From Paragordius varius (Eukaryota > Nematomorpha), in contig OZ176052.1 of assembly GCA_964247055.1 (NCBI GenBank), positions 5,704,001-5,768,000 of the forward strand: a stretch of 64,000 nucleotides of DNA. The letters are read 5' to 3'. How positions within the stretch are numbered: the stretch's first letter is position 1; the number at the start of each line of letters is the position of its first letter. Shown here one piece after another: positions 19,691 through 33,082 of this stretch. The notes under the pieces are model-generated. The model was not told the origin of the DNA. It was given only the letters and a program-made list of their open reading frames with translations, and searched no databases. A program made the translations under genes and the position numbers.

Positions 19691-20799
19691 CCGATATATA
19701 GCTTTTTCGCAAGTAAATGAGCTCTAATGTTTATGAAATTGTAATTTTTAAATGATGGCTCGAAAAGTATCAAAATTTTGTCCCCACTTAAATTGACCCG
19801 ATCGTCAAAAGTAAGCCGAAATTCGGGGATAATAATTTTTTTATATGGTGGATTGTGGCAAAGTTTTTTTTAAAAAAATCCATACTTAATTTTTAAATTT
19901 AATATAGCAAAAATTTATTGAGGCGATGGAAACGGTATAAAAACGCTTTAACATAAAATAGAACACATATGACTGAATGATGCAGACCAATATCACATGA
20001 TATAACTTTATAAATTTGTTTGCCTTTTTATTTGGGTAAAATTTATAATTAACTTAAATCTAAGGAAACAAATCTAATCCTGTTCCGATATTAAAATTCA
20101 GCATCTATTTATATAGAAAAGGTTTGTACCGTTGTCATGCTTCTAAAATAAATAAAGTATGCTTTACCCAATTTCGCCAATATTTAATAAAATAGAAAAT
20201 TATAATCTGCTATTTATATTAAAAATTACAATAGTGAAATCTTATCATTTTTGTGTTTATATAAGGCGAACCCATTTTAGAAAACTACGGACTTTCATGG
20301 TTTATATTTCAAATCTAGAATCTTCTTAAAATATTGTTTTGCGTTTTAGTTTATGGTATATTGATATTCTTGGAGTCATTAATTTCCCCGAAAAATTATA
20401 TTTAGCATAATGCGCCTACATTTGGCGATTTATTGATATGGAACAATTGCAACTATTAAAGCTTTTTCCTATCACTCGTAAGGCCCAAATACACCATGAG
20501 ATGATAACTTATCTATCAGAATATATATTGCAACAGGATATATTTTATCCCCAATTTTATGAGGTGTATTGGAAAATGTACAAAATGATCAAAACCGAAT
20601 CGCACAAGAAAAAAGTTTTTATTCTCATAAAATAAATTTTTACAAGGATAAAAATAGAATTAGCAAATAAAAAATATCGAATCTAAAATTAATATAAAAG
20701 ATAAATAAATAATCAGTTTAAAATTTTGTATTACTCCCAAAAAATCATATAAATATTGTATTAATAATTTAAGTCTATGCAAAGTACTTTCAGGGCCGT

Positions 20800-21235
20800 G
20801 TATCACATAACACTCAGACCTTTTGGGGATGTTTTATACCCGAGAGCCATTAAAATATCTTGTAAAATAGGGCCATTTGAAATATGCTTTTTAGGCGTAT
20901 GATACATTTTTTTTAAAAAATATAAAATAAAAAAATTTAAACTATTCGCCGCTTTTTTTCGTTTGAATTTTATTGATTAATAAGGCAAATTGTATATGTG
21001 TAAATAATTAACTAGGCTATTAAATAATATTCTACTATCGAATTGATATTTATGGATACAAGTATCAGCTGTTTGCCTAAATCGTGATCAAAGCTATCCG
21101 AATTTGAAACCATAGATGATATGTAAATTATAGGTTTATTTAATCAGGAGAAGAGGTTTTGATCACTTAATTTTAAGTAAAATAACTTAAAAAAAATAAT
21201 TTTTTTATACAACTCAGGATTAGAAAACTATCCCA
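20800..21235 (+). repeat. ~520-bp inverted-repeat element, copy 3 (diverged)
   Basis: Left end AACACTCAGACCTTTTGGGG. Internal blocks GCTTTTTAGGCGTATGATAC, TTCGCCGCTTTTTTTC and TATCAGCTGTTTGCC line up in order with the copy at 25957-26476. The right end is decayed and its limit approximate. Confidence 0.45.
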
Positions 21236-21827
21236 TTCCACCGTGTACAAAAAATAAAAATGTAATAAGGCGTTTTCGTGATCAAACGCCTAAATTCTTG
21301 TAAAATTGCTTTAAAATTGTTTACACAATTTCAACAGAAGAGTGAGAATAAACTGAGGGGTTAGTTTTTAAAACCCAGTAACATATAGAGCGCTAAAAAA
21401 TATATTTGAAACTGAATGGGCCTGTGTTAATTCAAAAATGTGCTTCAGACGCATGAAAAAATTTTCAGAAATCCCATTTGGGTCGGCTAACACAGGGCTA
21501 ATTTTAAAAAAACGACTTAGGGACCCTTTGTGCATTTATAATAGATTAAAAACCTCCTTGAAATTTGCATGGGCTAAACACTATAAAAGTTGCTCAGTTA
21601 TTTTAAAATATTATAATTTAACATTAAAAATTTTTTTATTATAAAATTATTAGCTAAATACTTTTTAATTACACCATTTATATAATAATGTATTTTATAA
21701 TAACAAATAATTTATCTTAATAATTTTTAAAAAATGTATGTGTGAAAATGATATCCCTAATCGCATATGACGTGAGTTAAAATTCATGGCTTTAAAAGAA
21801 AGTATTTTAAAGCATATTACATAACAG

Positions 21828-22118
21828 ATATTTTTACTGTTTCGAATATTGTCAAATCCTTAAAAAGTGAAGGGATTATAGAAGATAATGAAGATCAATT
21901 AACAAATATTTTACTCGACCCTTTATTCCTTAAAATATTAGCTATAAACGTAACTTAATATTTTTAAACATTAGGAATGTCTACAAAATTTAAAATCTTA
22001 CGCCGAAGTTTACGACATAAATACGCTTACGAATAACGATTACGAAATTACACCGCAGGGTTTGATATTTTCCCCATCCATTTCAAAAAAAATACAGGAA
22101 GACGCCTCTCAAACACCG
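21828..22118 (+). CDS. MPDZ: L27 domain exons, with a 25-nt intron
   Basis: Exon 21828-21949 reads (x)[15 protein letters not shown], then [20 protein letters not shown] and ILAIN. Exon 21975-22118 continues [14 protein letters not shown]. This aligns without a gap to the MPDZ L27 helices (LQSPLFSQILSLQTSVQQL), which dimerise with Pals1-type L27 partners. The two exons are separated by only 25 bases (GTAAC at the start, CATTAG at the end). Reading through would hit a stop at once. The first exon starts with two bases of a codon, so a further upstream exon with the start codon is required. The linker after L27 ends at ACACCG|GTAATA. Confidence 0.85.
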
Positions 22119-22158
22119 GTAATACTTTTTATTTGCAAATCTTATCCTATCATTCAAA

Positions 22159-22200
<42 letters not shown>

Positions 22201-25200
22201 CATAATAAATAAAATTTTTAATCTTTTTATTTGCAGAAGACTGTAGGTGATTACGAACAAATATTGGTGGAAATATTTAGGCCAGAAAATGCCATTCTTG
22301 GATTAAGTATCTTAGGATTGCAAAATGATGCGAATGATAGTGTCGGTGTCTTCATTAAAGAAATTGATAGCAATGGAATTGCTGGAAGGTATAAATTTTG
22401 CAATATTTTTTTACCTAATTTATGCCAGATACAAATATGTTTTTTAAAAAATTGGCTAATACATTTGATCGACGTTATAATAATTTTTGCTATTTTTATT
22501 AGTCTATATTAAAAATTTATTTAGCCATGTTTGTTTCTGTAAATCACATTTAGTTACCGAGACATCTTTAGAAAATCAGATAATTTAGATATTTTTAATA
22601 AACCACCATGAATACCTATTATAATATGGTTTTTAATAATGCATTTTTATTAAGATATAACAATAGTACTCAAATATTATATATAACACACTTTGCATAA
22701 TTTTTTAACTAATGGAAAAATCAATAATTTTTTTGGTTTTAAGTTTTTTTACATCATTCCATTACATACTCCACATTTTATTGTTTAAAAATTATGTGTT
22801 GTGTATTCTATGTTAGCTGGAACTAAAAATTGATTTACATTAGGGAATACTGATAAAAAAATGTAAAAAACTCATTTATCTTTTTGTTCATTGTTTTCTA
22901 AAAAAAGATTATTTTTGCTTAGAGATAGTTAAACTATATATTGACAATTCTTAGTGGCAAAAAAGTTAATAATTTATCAAGCATATGTATTAGCCAGAAT
23001 AATATTTAACAACCCAATTAATATAAATAGGACAAACGCGACATTTACAGGTTTAAAATGCATATATAATAAATAAATTTGTAATTGGTTCAAAAATTAT
23101 TAATTTATTTCAGCATTTGATATAAAAAATCCATAGGTCTTGATTAAATATGAGCAAAAAACCGCTTATCTATTATGTAAAGGAAATATAAAATGTTTCA
23201 CTGCTATAGTTGATAATATTTTAATGTTGTCCCATATAGCATATTGGCTGAATGGCCCATTATAATTAAAGTATACTTTTACAAAATAATTCAATCTATC
23301 AGTTAGGGTTAAGGGTAACTGATATTGGAGTTAGGAATTTATAAATCGGGGCAGTAGTTTTAATTTAACATTAATCTTGGTTATTATCAAAGCATATAAA
23401 GCGTTATATTACCACATATTTGCATATGCAATTACAAAATTTTTAATCATATATTTTTGATCTTTCATATGCTTGATTGGGTGTTAAGATTAATGATGCC
23501 ACATGATTGTTACCCCTTTTAAAATAGCTGGGTAAAATAATTTAAAGATTTTATTTAGCACAAGATATATATATTCAAATAGTATTTTCATAAACTAATA
23601 AATATAACACCTTTAAAATAATTTTGTATTATATTCGGTTTCAAATTCATTTGTGGACACGGGAATGACTCGTTAAACTTGATTCTATGTTTGATATTTG
23701 TGGTTATTTTATTTAATTTTTTATTGGAAAAATGTTTTAACCATTGACCAACTGGTTACCACATATGCATGAAAAGCTCCAAATCTAAAATGCCTCGGTA
23801 ACTCAAAAATTAAAAATGTGGATTATTTTTAATCAATTTTTAACAAAAAAACAAATATACTATTTAATTTCCGTTACCATATATCCAAATCAAAACAATA
23901 TGTGGCCTATAAATTTTTTATAGAGGCTACGATAAAGTGATTATTAAAATGAGGTGAATATAAAAGTTTTTTGCCTTAATTTTTGTTATTCTTTGTACGA
24001 ATCATTAATTTTCTATGAGAATAATTATATACAAATTCTTTTATACTTTGAAATACTTGGATATCATTGTAAATATAATGAGTATCATGGTATTTCAAAA
24101 TTTTATCATATGTTTGATATATTATTTATATTGTTTATCATACTACATTGTTTATCGTAATTACAATACTTTAATAATTTTTGCCAATTCAAGCGATTTA
24201 CAAATTTTCGATTACCGCTAGTAATCTTTGTCGAATGGAAAAATAAAACAAAATTCTGTAAGTATATTTAGTATAAACCACTATTAATAATCTAATTGAC
24301 AATATAAATATTTTAAATTGTGTCGTTTAAGATATTATACAAGGATACGTATAAATTTGTTTCTCCGATCTCAAACAAATATGTAGCTTCTTAAACATTA
24401 GAATATACCTTTCATAGTATTGAAACCTGTCAAGTTTATGCGCACGTCTAGCTTTAAATTCATACAACCGAACTCTCTATTTACTTATAAAGTTTATGAG
24501 CCCCATTTTTTGGCGATTTACCGTTTATAATTATTCATATCTAAATAAAAATTGGAATGGAATACATTGTCCTATTAATTTCAACACGGAAGTTTATATA
24601 TTAATATCTATTTTGTTTCTTGGTGTAATTCTTGTTGGGCAAAAATTATTTTTAATCATTTTTTACTCAACATTAGCTTTTGGGAATCCGCAAATTACAT
24701 CTTTTATAAACATATCAAATACCGTTAAGATTAAAATTTAATATAAGCTATATTATTTCCCAAGACAAATAAATCACTAAAACCTAACTTGTCTCTGGTT
24801 GCGGTTCTGTTTATACATTTTCTAACAAAGTGTTTTTAAATGGTTCCTGTCCAACAGTCAAATATTTGGCCCCTCAGTTCTGGTTTCATGGTGAAATGGT
24901 TTTAATTTTGGCTATTTTTGGATATTTTTTTTATAAAATTAGCTTTTAGATAATATAAAACGCTGGACTACCTAGTATCATAAAATATAATAAAATCCAT
25001 GCACACACATAATGTGTTAACATCCGTGTAATTGCATTTATATACATGAAAATCTTTTTTTGAAACCTATTTTTGGTTTCCAAACCTATAAAACAAGCTA
25101 ATGGTTCCGTTTCCTAAATTAAAACCTGTTTTTATTTCTGAATTAACCTTTGTTCTTCATTCTCCATTTATTCTGACACCCAAATTTACATGAACTTCCC

Positions 25201-28200
25201 AGAGAATACTGTATATTTTAGTCAAGGGTCCAAATTCGAAAAGTTGTTCCATGCTAATCTTATTAAATATGAAATCATTATTAAATATTTATGTTTAGGA
25301 ATACCTTAGGTATATAATTTGTGTATATCAATAAAAGTACCCAAAGCATAATCAAATTAAATTATAAACGGGTATATTTAAAGGCATGCGAATATCTATG
25401 AGCATCAAGTCGTCGAAATCGGTTAATTTGTTTAAATGGTCGAAATGTCCTTTGCCTTAAAAGTAAGGACGCGAAATTTGAGACTCACTTGGTTCAATCT
25501 TTTTCAAAACCCTTTATCTCCAAAAATAGGAGAAAGATATGGGAAATACTTACATTGATTTATTCATAAAAGCGAATTTCGACGGCTTCATAGTTCATTA
25601 ATATGGCCTTTGATTCCCAGAAAGATTGTTAGCTTAACCCAAGAGATTGAAAAATGATATAATTATAGTTACAAAACTTATAAACCATTTTTGGAATTTG
25701 GGACAACCATAAATCCCGGTGTAACACGTATGTCCAGCCTTAGTTTTTAGCATTAGGCATTTTTTTCAGTGGGCTTCAAACTTAAGTTATACAATACTTT
25801 TGTTTGGAATTCATTATATATTTAATATGGTCTTATAAATCTAATTTATTATAGGCCCGTACAGGTGCCATTCACATTCTTCCTAAGCCTCAATACCGTG
25901 TTCAATTAAATTTTGGATATTAAGATAAAAATCAATAAAATGTTCATATTTACTTATTAACGCTTCATTACCTTTAGGGGTAGTTTTATAATCCAAAGCG
26001 ATTTGAAATTAGAGGATTATAAAAGTATTTAAGGTATTGGCATAAAAATATGCTTTTTTAGCCTTATAACTCCATTATACGAATTTTTTATTGAAAAACA
26101 TAAAATTGTAAAAAAAGCCTCATCTCAAACATTTTTGCCGCCACTTTTTTCTATCGCTAAATGCAACAGTCATATAAATGTATATTATGGGTAGAAAATG
26201 TAAATAATTAATTTTAAAAGCTTTCAGGGACATTTTATCAGCAAAAACCATATTTGATTTTAATATCAGCTGTTCGTTTCAAACGTGTTTTGGAGCTGTC
26301 CCAATTTTAGACTCTAGAAGTCACAAAACTGTATAAAACTATAAAAGTTTTTTTTAACTAATACATGAGAACAATGTTTGAAAATTGAATTTTAATTTAA
26401 ATAACTTTTAAAACTGTAGTTAACTTAGAAAATTGAGCTCTGGGAATATAAAACTCCCCCAAAAGGTAAACTCGGACATAAATGTGAAAAGATAATTAAA
26501 TGTTAAATTGTTTAAATATATGTTATCCAAACTTTTTTAGATTTTTTACCCTTTTCTTTGTTTTTATAAACCCGTATTAACCATCTTCCGCTTATAGTTT
26601 TTTTTCTCAAAAACGAATCAACAGGCAAACATTTGAATTATATGGTTTACAAATTTCGCCTTTAATATTTTAATTTCACCCTTAAAAATATTCATCACTA
26701 ATATTTATATCCTAAATACTTTGCATTCATTTAAATAATTGTACACTTTTGGGCAAAATTAACTCGCATTTCAGATGACAATTTTATATCGTAACCAATT
26801 ATTAATATAAATACTACAATACTAAAATACAAAATTATGATTGACTACCATAGCAGTAGAAAAATAAAAAAATAGTGCACTATGCTAAAAACAAACACTA
26901 AATTTCATTCCCATTTTGTTAACACACAATTAATAGGATGGAAAATGTGTCGATTGTCCCAAATGCATTTCAATTGATCAAGGGTATTTATGGTCATATT
27001 TAAGTGTTCAAGAGTGAATTTTAAGTGATATTCGTTTTTTTCAACAACATATCTTCACTTAAATTATGAATTTCATTTGGGGCCAACCGTTTAACTCAGA
27101 AGTTGAAATTTCTAACACGCGCAATGATTTTTTGTTAGAATAAAGTTTTCTGCCAATTATAATTTTACGATATTTCCAGTAAATATTTTATTTTATGATT
27201 TGTGTAAAAACACTAAAGACATTGCGACCCACCAAACTATTTGTGTTTAACAACCTTTGTTTAACTGCCCCTAATTTCGCCTAATTCCGCTATATGTTAT
27301 CAAATAAATTGAATTGTAAATAAGTTTTCTATCCGAATACGTATGAACACATTAACATGTATTTTCCCAGCCGTTTCATATATTTGAGTTTGGACTTGAT
27401 TATATAGCACAGCGTTTTAAAGGGTCCAAACGCCATTAAGTTTAAGTATAGAATTCTTTTTTTGGCCCTAGTTTCGAGAGCGCTCTTTCGTTTTTTTAAA
27501 AAATATTTTTTTTTAATTTATCAGTAGAATGACTCTAAATGAGAGATTGTTAGAGGTTTTATTTTTAATAATATTGTGTTAAAAGGGTCCATTACGATAT
27601 ATTCAATAAAAAGTTGATGTTACACCTTAGAATTAATATATCAGAAGTAGGTATTCTCCTATATAAAAGCGCCAGTGATTAATTTTTGCATAAAAAATAT
27701 TGTTTGTTTTACAATTATTAGCGATAAATATATCCTATCATCATCATCATTTATTTCATATTTTAACCACGGAATAAATAATATTTATTATTATTATAAA
27801 TGAATTACTAAGTAATAAGTAAAAAGAAACCAAAAAATATTAGATATCATTACACGTTTTTTTTCCTAAAATCATTATTTATTGTTATATATATAACACG
27901 ATCATATTGCTTTTGCTATACAGTTAAAACTACCTACTTATTTTTTATATATAGAAAAAAAAATAAAATTATTGACAATCCTTATTATATATATGTGTAT
28001 ATTTCTTTGCCTCACCAGCAACCAACAAAACAACCAAATTAAACTAACAATTTCCATAAATTTTATATCATCGTTTTTTTTTCAGATGTATGCGACAACA
28101 TGTAACACACTGCCTTTTCTATATTTTATGTTTTCAATGGAGGAATTAATATTTTGACAATATGAATTTATCCACAAATTAAACTGTTATTTAGCGGCTC

Positions 28201-31200
28201 TCTCTTTTACTCTTATTATCTGATGATAGATAAATTATTTGTTCCGTATATATCTGATCCTTTACAATAATATAAATGTTTATGAATGATAATTTGTTAT
28301 AGGCTTTTTAAATTTGTTTTTATGTTGCATCTCGATAATACGACAAATTTTCCAGATTAAACCATTCATCAATTTAACACCAGCCATAGGTAATTGCAAA
28401 TAAACCAATTCTCTGTGGTTTACCAAAGACGTTTCTACTCTAATTTGAATTCCAAGTTCAATATTCATTGGGATTAAATTTTTTCATTGATTTAAAATTT
28501 TATATAATATATTACGAAAACAAGAGAGCCATAGAGGTCAATATTCTTTATATTTCATCTATTCTCCATGCATAAATTAACTGTCCTTTAAATATCCTCA
28601 TGTGTGTATAAAACGAGATGTTGATCTAAAATTTTAAATGCGTTTTATAATCGATTTAAACTTTTTAAATATTGATTGATTTTGGATCCTAAAAATTCTT
28701 TGAAACACTGAACATCGATCCAGGTTAGAATCTTTATTAATTATTATGATTCCACGAAAAATATTTTGTGTTCATTTTAACAGTTAATGTTCCAATTTTA
28801 TTTAAGTTTTATTATATTAATCCAAAATAATTTTTTTTTACATATAAATGTAAATATTAATTTTCCCTATACTTACCTTCCTACTTTTACCATAACACAT
28901 TTAAATTTTCTTTAAATATTTATTGATATTTATTAATAATTATATTTAAGAAATATATAAGTGTTACGGGGAACAAAACAGGGGTAAGAGATGCAATACT
29001 AAACAATCATTGTGGAAAATACATAATGCAAACAAAAGAAACAGCAAATCGATAATTTTCATAAAATATATATTTCATTTTATCTTACGAAAAAAAAAAT
29101 AGTTTTACAGACATTAAGTTACGCGCCATTCTTCTGTTTTCTGTTCTATGCTAGTCAAATATTTTTGTCTCTTTTAAGTATAACCTAACCCTAACCATCA
29201 TTGTATTGAAATATTAATATTACATTATTTATACCACACACACCATATAAACACTATTATTGACGGAAAGACATTTATTATCATTATAATGATCACAATT
29301 GGATGTTTATTGGTTTTTTCCAGGGTTTTTAGACACAGTCATCTCATTTATTTATTTTAAAGTTAGTTTCTAACATGTTTTAAAAATTTAAAAAAGTTTA
29401 AATTCAAAAAATTTAGATCATTACTTTTATAAATTATTTAAACCTTACTCTTACTAACAACTGCTTTTCCTCAAAGTGGTAGTATAATGAAGGGCTTTAA
29501 CATTATTATTGTGGTTCATTAGGGATTCTTTAACAAAAATTAATGGATTTTTAATGTGCACAACAAGTTAAAGATTTTTTAACGGTTATTACCCTTTCTA
29601 ATTAAAAATGTCTGTTTGTTTTGTGTATGTACCAATGTAAGAGTTTGTTTTATTATCACAAAATTTCATTATTATAGCGCACAGCTTTTAAATATTTTTT
29701 CCTAGTAGGTCCATAACACGATTTTGCTACACAAATAAGAAAGTTGATCCATCCATCCTTGCCAATCAATAATATCCTCTCATAATATATATATTATAGT
29801 GTTTGAGGGAAATGTCATTAGGACCGACGTAGTTTTACAGTAAAATCACTTCTTTTTATTGATCTCCAGAGAGGCATAAATATATTTTGACAAACAATTA
29901 ATCTTTGATAAGGAGTTATTAAGGCGTGCGTTTATTACAAGGGTTGTTGTCAATTTTACGGAACTTTGTATGTCCGGTTTACTTGAGACAAATTACTTAA
30001 GATTTCAACAGACAAGATTTATTTTTATATTTTACATGTTTTGTCACATCTAAGGTGTATTGCCCTTTTATACCTGATTGGAAGAAATTCAACTAGCGGT
30101 GTATGCAGCTATAATTATTTTGCAAAAACATAACTTAGATTTTTGTTTAGCATGACTTTTATAAATTTTATCCTTAAATGTTACTCTTATTATCAAATTA
30201 CATATAATGAGTGGAAACATCCCTTCTTTGAAAAATATAAACCTTTTTTGGATGAAAAAATGATGATCAAATTTTAGAATAAAAATTAGTTTTTTGAGTT
30301 TGCTTGCGTAATTTATTAAAGCTAAAATCTCAAATCCCAAATGACCAATCGTGCAATCTTCCATGGTCAAATTCTTTTTCTTAAACATTTTTTTAAAATT
30401 AAATTTTTTTCTTTTTTAACTCTTATTTTTCACCATTTATGGCAATATAAAACAACTGTATTGTTTTGATTTTAATTACATTTTCACATAATTGCTTAAG
30501 TTTTCTACACTTATTTAGCAATTAGCTGTAAATTTTTTAATTACTATCGTCCATCTTAATTGTAGAGTTTTATTTAACTTTATATTCAAACATTATTTCA
30601 AACGACTTTATATATCTATCGTTTGGTTAAATGAAAATCAAACTTTATATTTCGGCACTTAGGTCATTTTTAATAAAATTTGAAAAATTTTATACTATGA
30701 AATACAGTATGAGTAAGTATATATTGCAAGAAAGTTATTAATTATTGCCAAATAACATATGGCTAATGATAGTAAAAAGTGAAAAAAACGATAAGCCAAT
30801 AATTCTGCCCTTCGTTGTGTATGCTATTAGGCAGTAATTAATAATTTTCTAGCAATGTATACTTACTCATACAATATATTAAAAATGGCCCTTGCCCCAA
30901 TATATGAAGTATTTTATATATGAATTTACTTAAGATAATTATAAGTATACCTTACATTTCCTTGAAATAGCCATTTTAAAAACATATATATTTATTATGT
31001 GATAAAATAGTAGTGGGAAGTTACAAGAAGGTGATCAAATCATAGCTATAAATGGTGTTAGACTTCAACACGTGCCTCATACTGAAGCCATAGCCTTGCT
31101 TCAAAATAGCAAAGGCCCAATCACATTACTGATTGAACGTAAAGTTAAATCCATATCTCCGCTTAGTAAATCCAAAGAAGACGCGACAGATCAGAAAAAG

Positions 31201-33048
31201 ATTGGTTTAACACACCTAGCACAAATCCATGAAAATTTGCCATCATATTCTGACACGTATAACATATATAAATTATTGCTATTTTTGTTGTTAAATTTGG
31301 TTATTGGATGATGACTTAAAATGGTGTAAATTAATCATATATTTGGTCACAAATTTGAGGCTTAGGTTTGTTTTTTTGCTATTCATTTTGTTTGAATATA
31401 AAAGTGAATATATAAAAGGATTGTTAATGTATTTAATAATTTTATACGATGTTTTTTCATAAAATTTAATATTGGCGTTAATTTTTATACAGCTTATTAG
31501 GTGACTCAAGAAGTGGGGTATTTAGATAGATGAATAATTTAATAATGCTAAATAACGGTACTATAATTTTTCAAAAATTTAGTCTTAAGTTCATTTTCAA
31601 TGGTTATAATAAGATATTGGCAATATTTTTAAAATTATAGTAAATTTTCAGGTTTTATATGGAACTTAGTTTCACTTATATATTATTTTCTCTTATTGGG
31701 ATTTTTAAATCATTACAATTTTTCATCTGAACATTTTTCCAAAAAATCAATAATTTTATTATCTTATTAAGCCATTTTTATCTTAATTAAAATATGGATT
31801 TATTTCCATTAACACACTTTTTGGCAATAAACCAAAAGCATAGGCTTTAACGTTTATGTTGATTATATTAAATTCACAAAGTAATTAGTAATGGTCCCTT
31901 TTTGTCTCCGCTTTTACTTTACGCATTATCCTTAAAAATGGATCCTTATAAATATTTAAAATATATATAATTATAAAACATAATACAGTCCAAGTTTCAA
32001 TTAATTTTTCATTTTTTAATAACGGTTTAGACGGAATTATTTTGATTATATATGATTTTTTTGTATAAGGTCCATTGTTATTTCATTAAATGGTAGTTTT
32101 GGTTTTTTTGCTATTAGTATAATTAATTTTTAACAACAATTAAATAGCCACAAATATTTTCATGATAAATTTTTAATATATACTATTACAAACCCGATAC
32201 ATAATAAAAACTCTTTATTTAAAACTCAAAAAATATCTAGCAGAGGAATTTGTATAAAAAATAAAAATACTCATATACAATTGTTTTATCCATTTTTAGC
32301 AATGTTCTATCATCACCTCTCATTGAATCACGATCGAAAGCCCTAACTGCGCCTGAAAGAAAAGTTAGCTTGGGCTCATTCTCACCCATTGACGTTTCTT
32401 CCAAAGATATGGTGGTTAGTTTTAGTTTCATTTTTGCCTTGTTTTGTTTGTTTTTACATTATTATACTGGGATTTTAAACTGAACTGGTTTATGATCAGG
32501 GTTTGAGATATATTTCAAAAAAATGGTTACCATAATCCTTGTTGGGAATAAATGGTTCCCAAAGATATGGTGGTTAGTTTAATTATCATTTTTACCTTGT
32601 TTGTTTTTACATTATTTTACTGGGATGATTTAAACTTAAACCGGTTTAAAATATGTAAAATTTGGTTATAATATCCTTGTTGAGGATGAATGGTTTTGAT
32701 TTCGGCTTAATATGTGATTTACCAATCATATTTTGGAATACACTAAATAATGGCGCCAAAGAATATTGTGTATTATATTTTTTAAAATAGATTTAAACAA
32801 TATATTTTTTGGTGATTGAAATAATATAAGGAACATTCTTCAAAATTTAGGGTATAATATAAATGATAAGTGAATAAAGTTGATCCACTTGTTCTCATAT
32901 TCATATTGTATTATTTTGTATGAAGGTATGGTTGTCATGAATTATTAAAATAATAATCTCATTAATATTTGATTGATTGTATTTTTTAATAATATTTATG
33001 ATTTATTACATATTTTTATTTGTTTAGCAAATACAAAATTTAATAACT

Positions 33049-33082
<34 letters not shown>

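Larger units (their letters stand above)
16479..21827. other. Non-coding spacer between the divergent genes
   Basis: No exon is supported. Contents: a hAT-like element (16700-17047), a (TA)n tract (16938-16966), a hairpin element (18349-18479) and two copies of a ~520-bp inverted-repeat family (19160-19690, 20800-21235). The first exon of the PDZ gene, with start codon, is expected in or left of this stretch and must end in phase 1. It was not found. Confidence 0.5.
22389..31010. other. 8.6-kb intron within PDZ1
   Basis: Nothing gene-like on the plus strand. It holds a ~520-bp inverted-repeat element (25957-26476), a ~245-bp element (30655-30901) close to the acceptor, and a minus-strand coding-like fragment (28280-28468) of uncertain meaning. 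The remainder is AT-rich sequence with short overlapping hydrophobic frames of no significance. Confidence 0.6.

Noticed and set aside
20438-20635. 65-codon frame with ATG (MEQLQLLKLFPITRK onward) upstream of the L27 exons
   Set aside because: A first exon of the PDZ gene must end in phase 1. No GT donor in this frame gives that, and it overlaps no known domain. Left unassigned.
23954-24221. Two overlapping hydrophobic frames in the PDZ1 intron
   Set aside because: They overlap in different frames and reflect AT-rich composition only.
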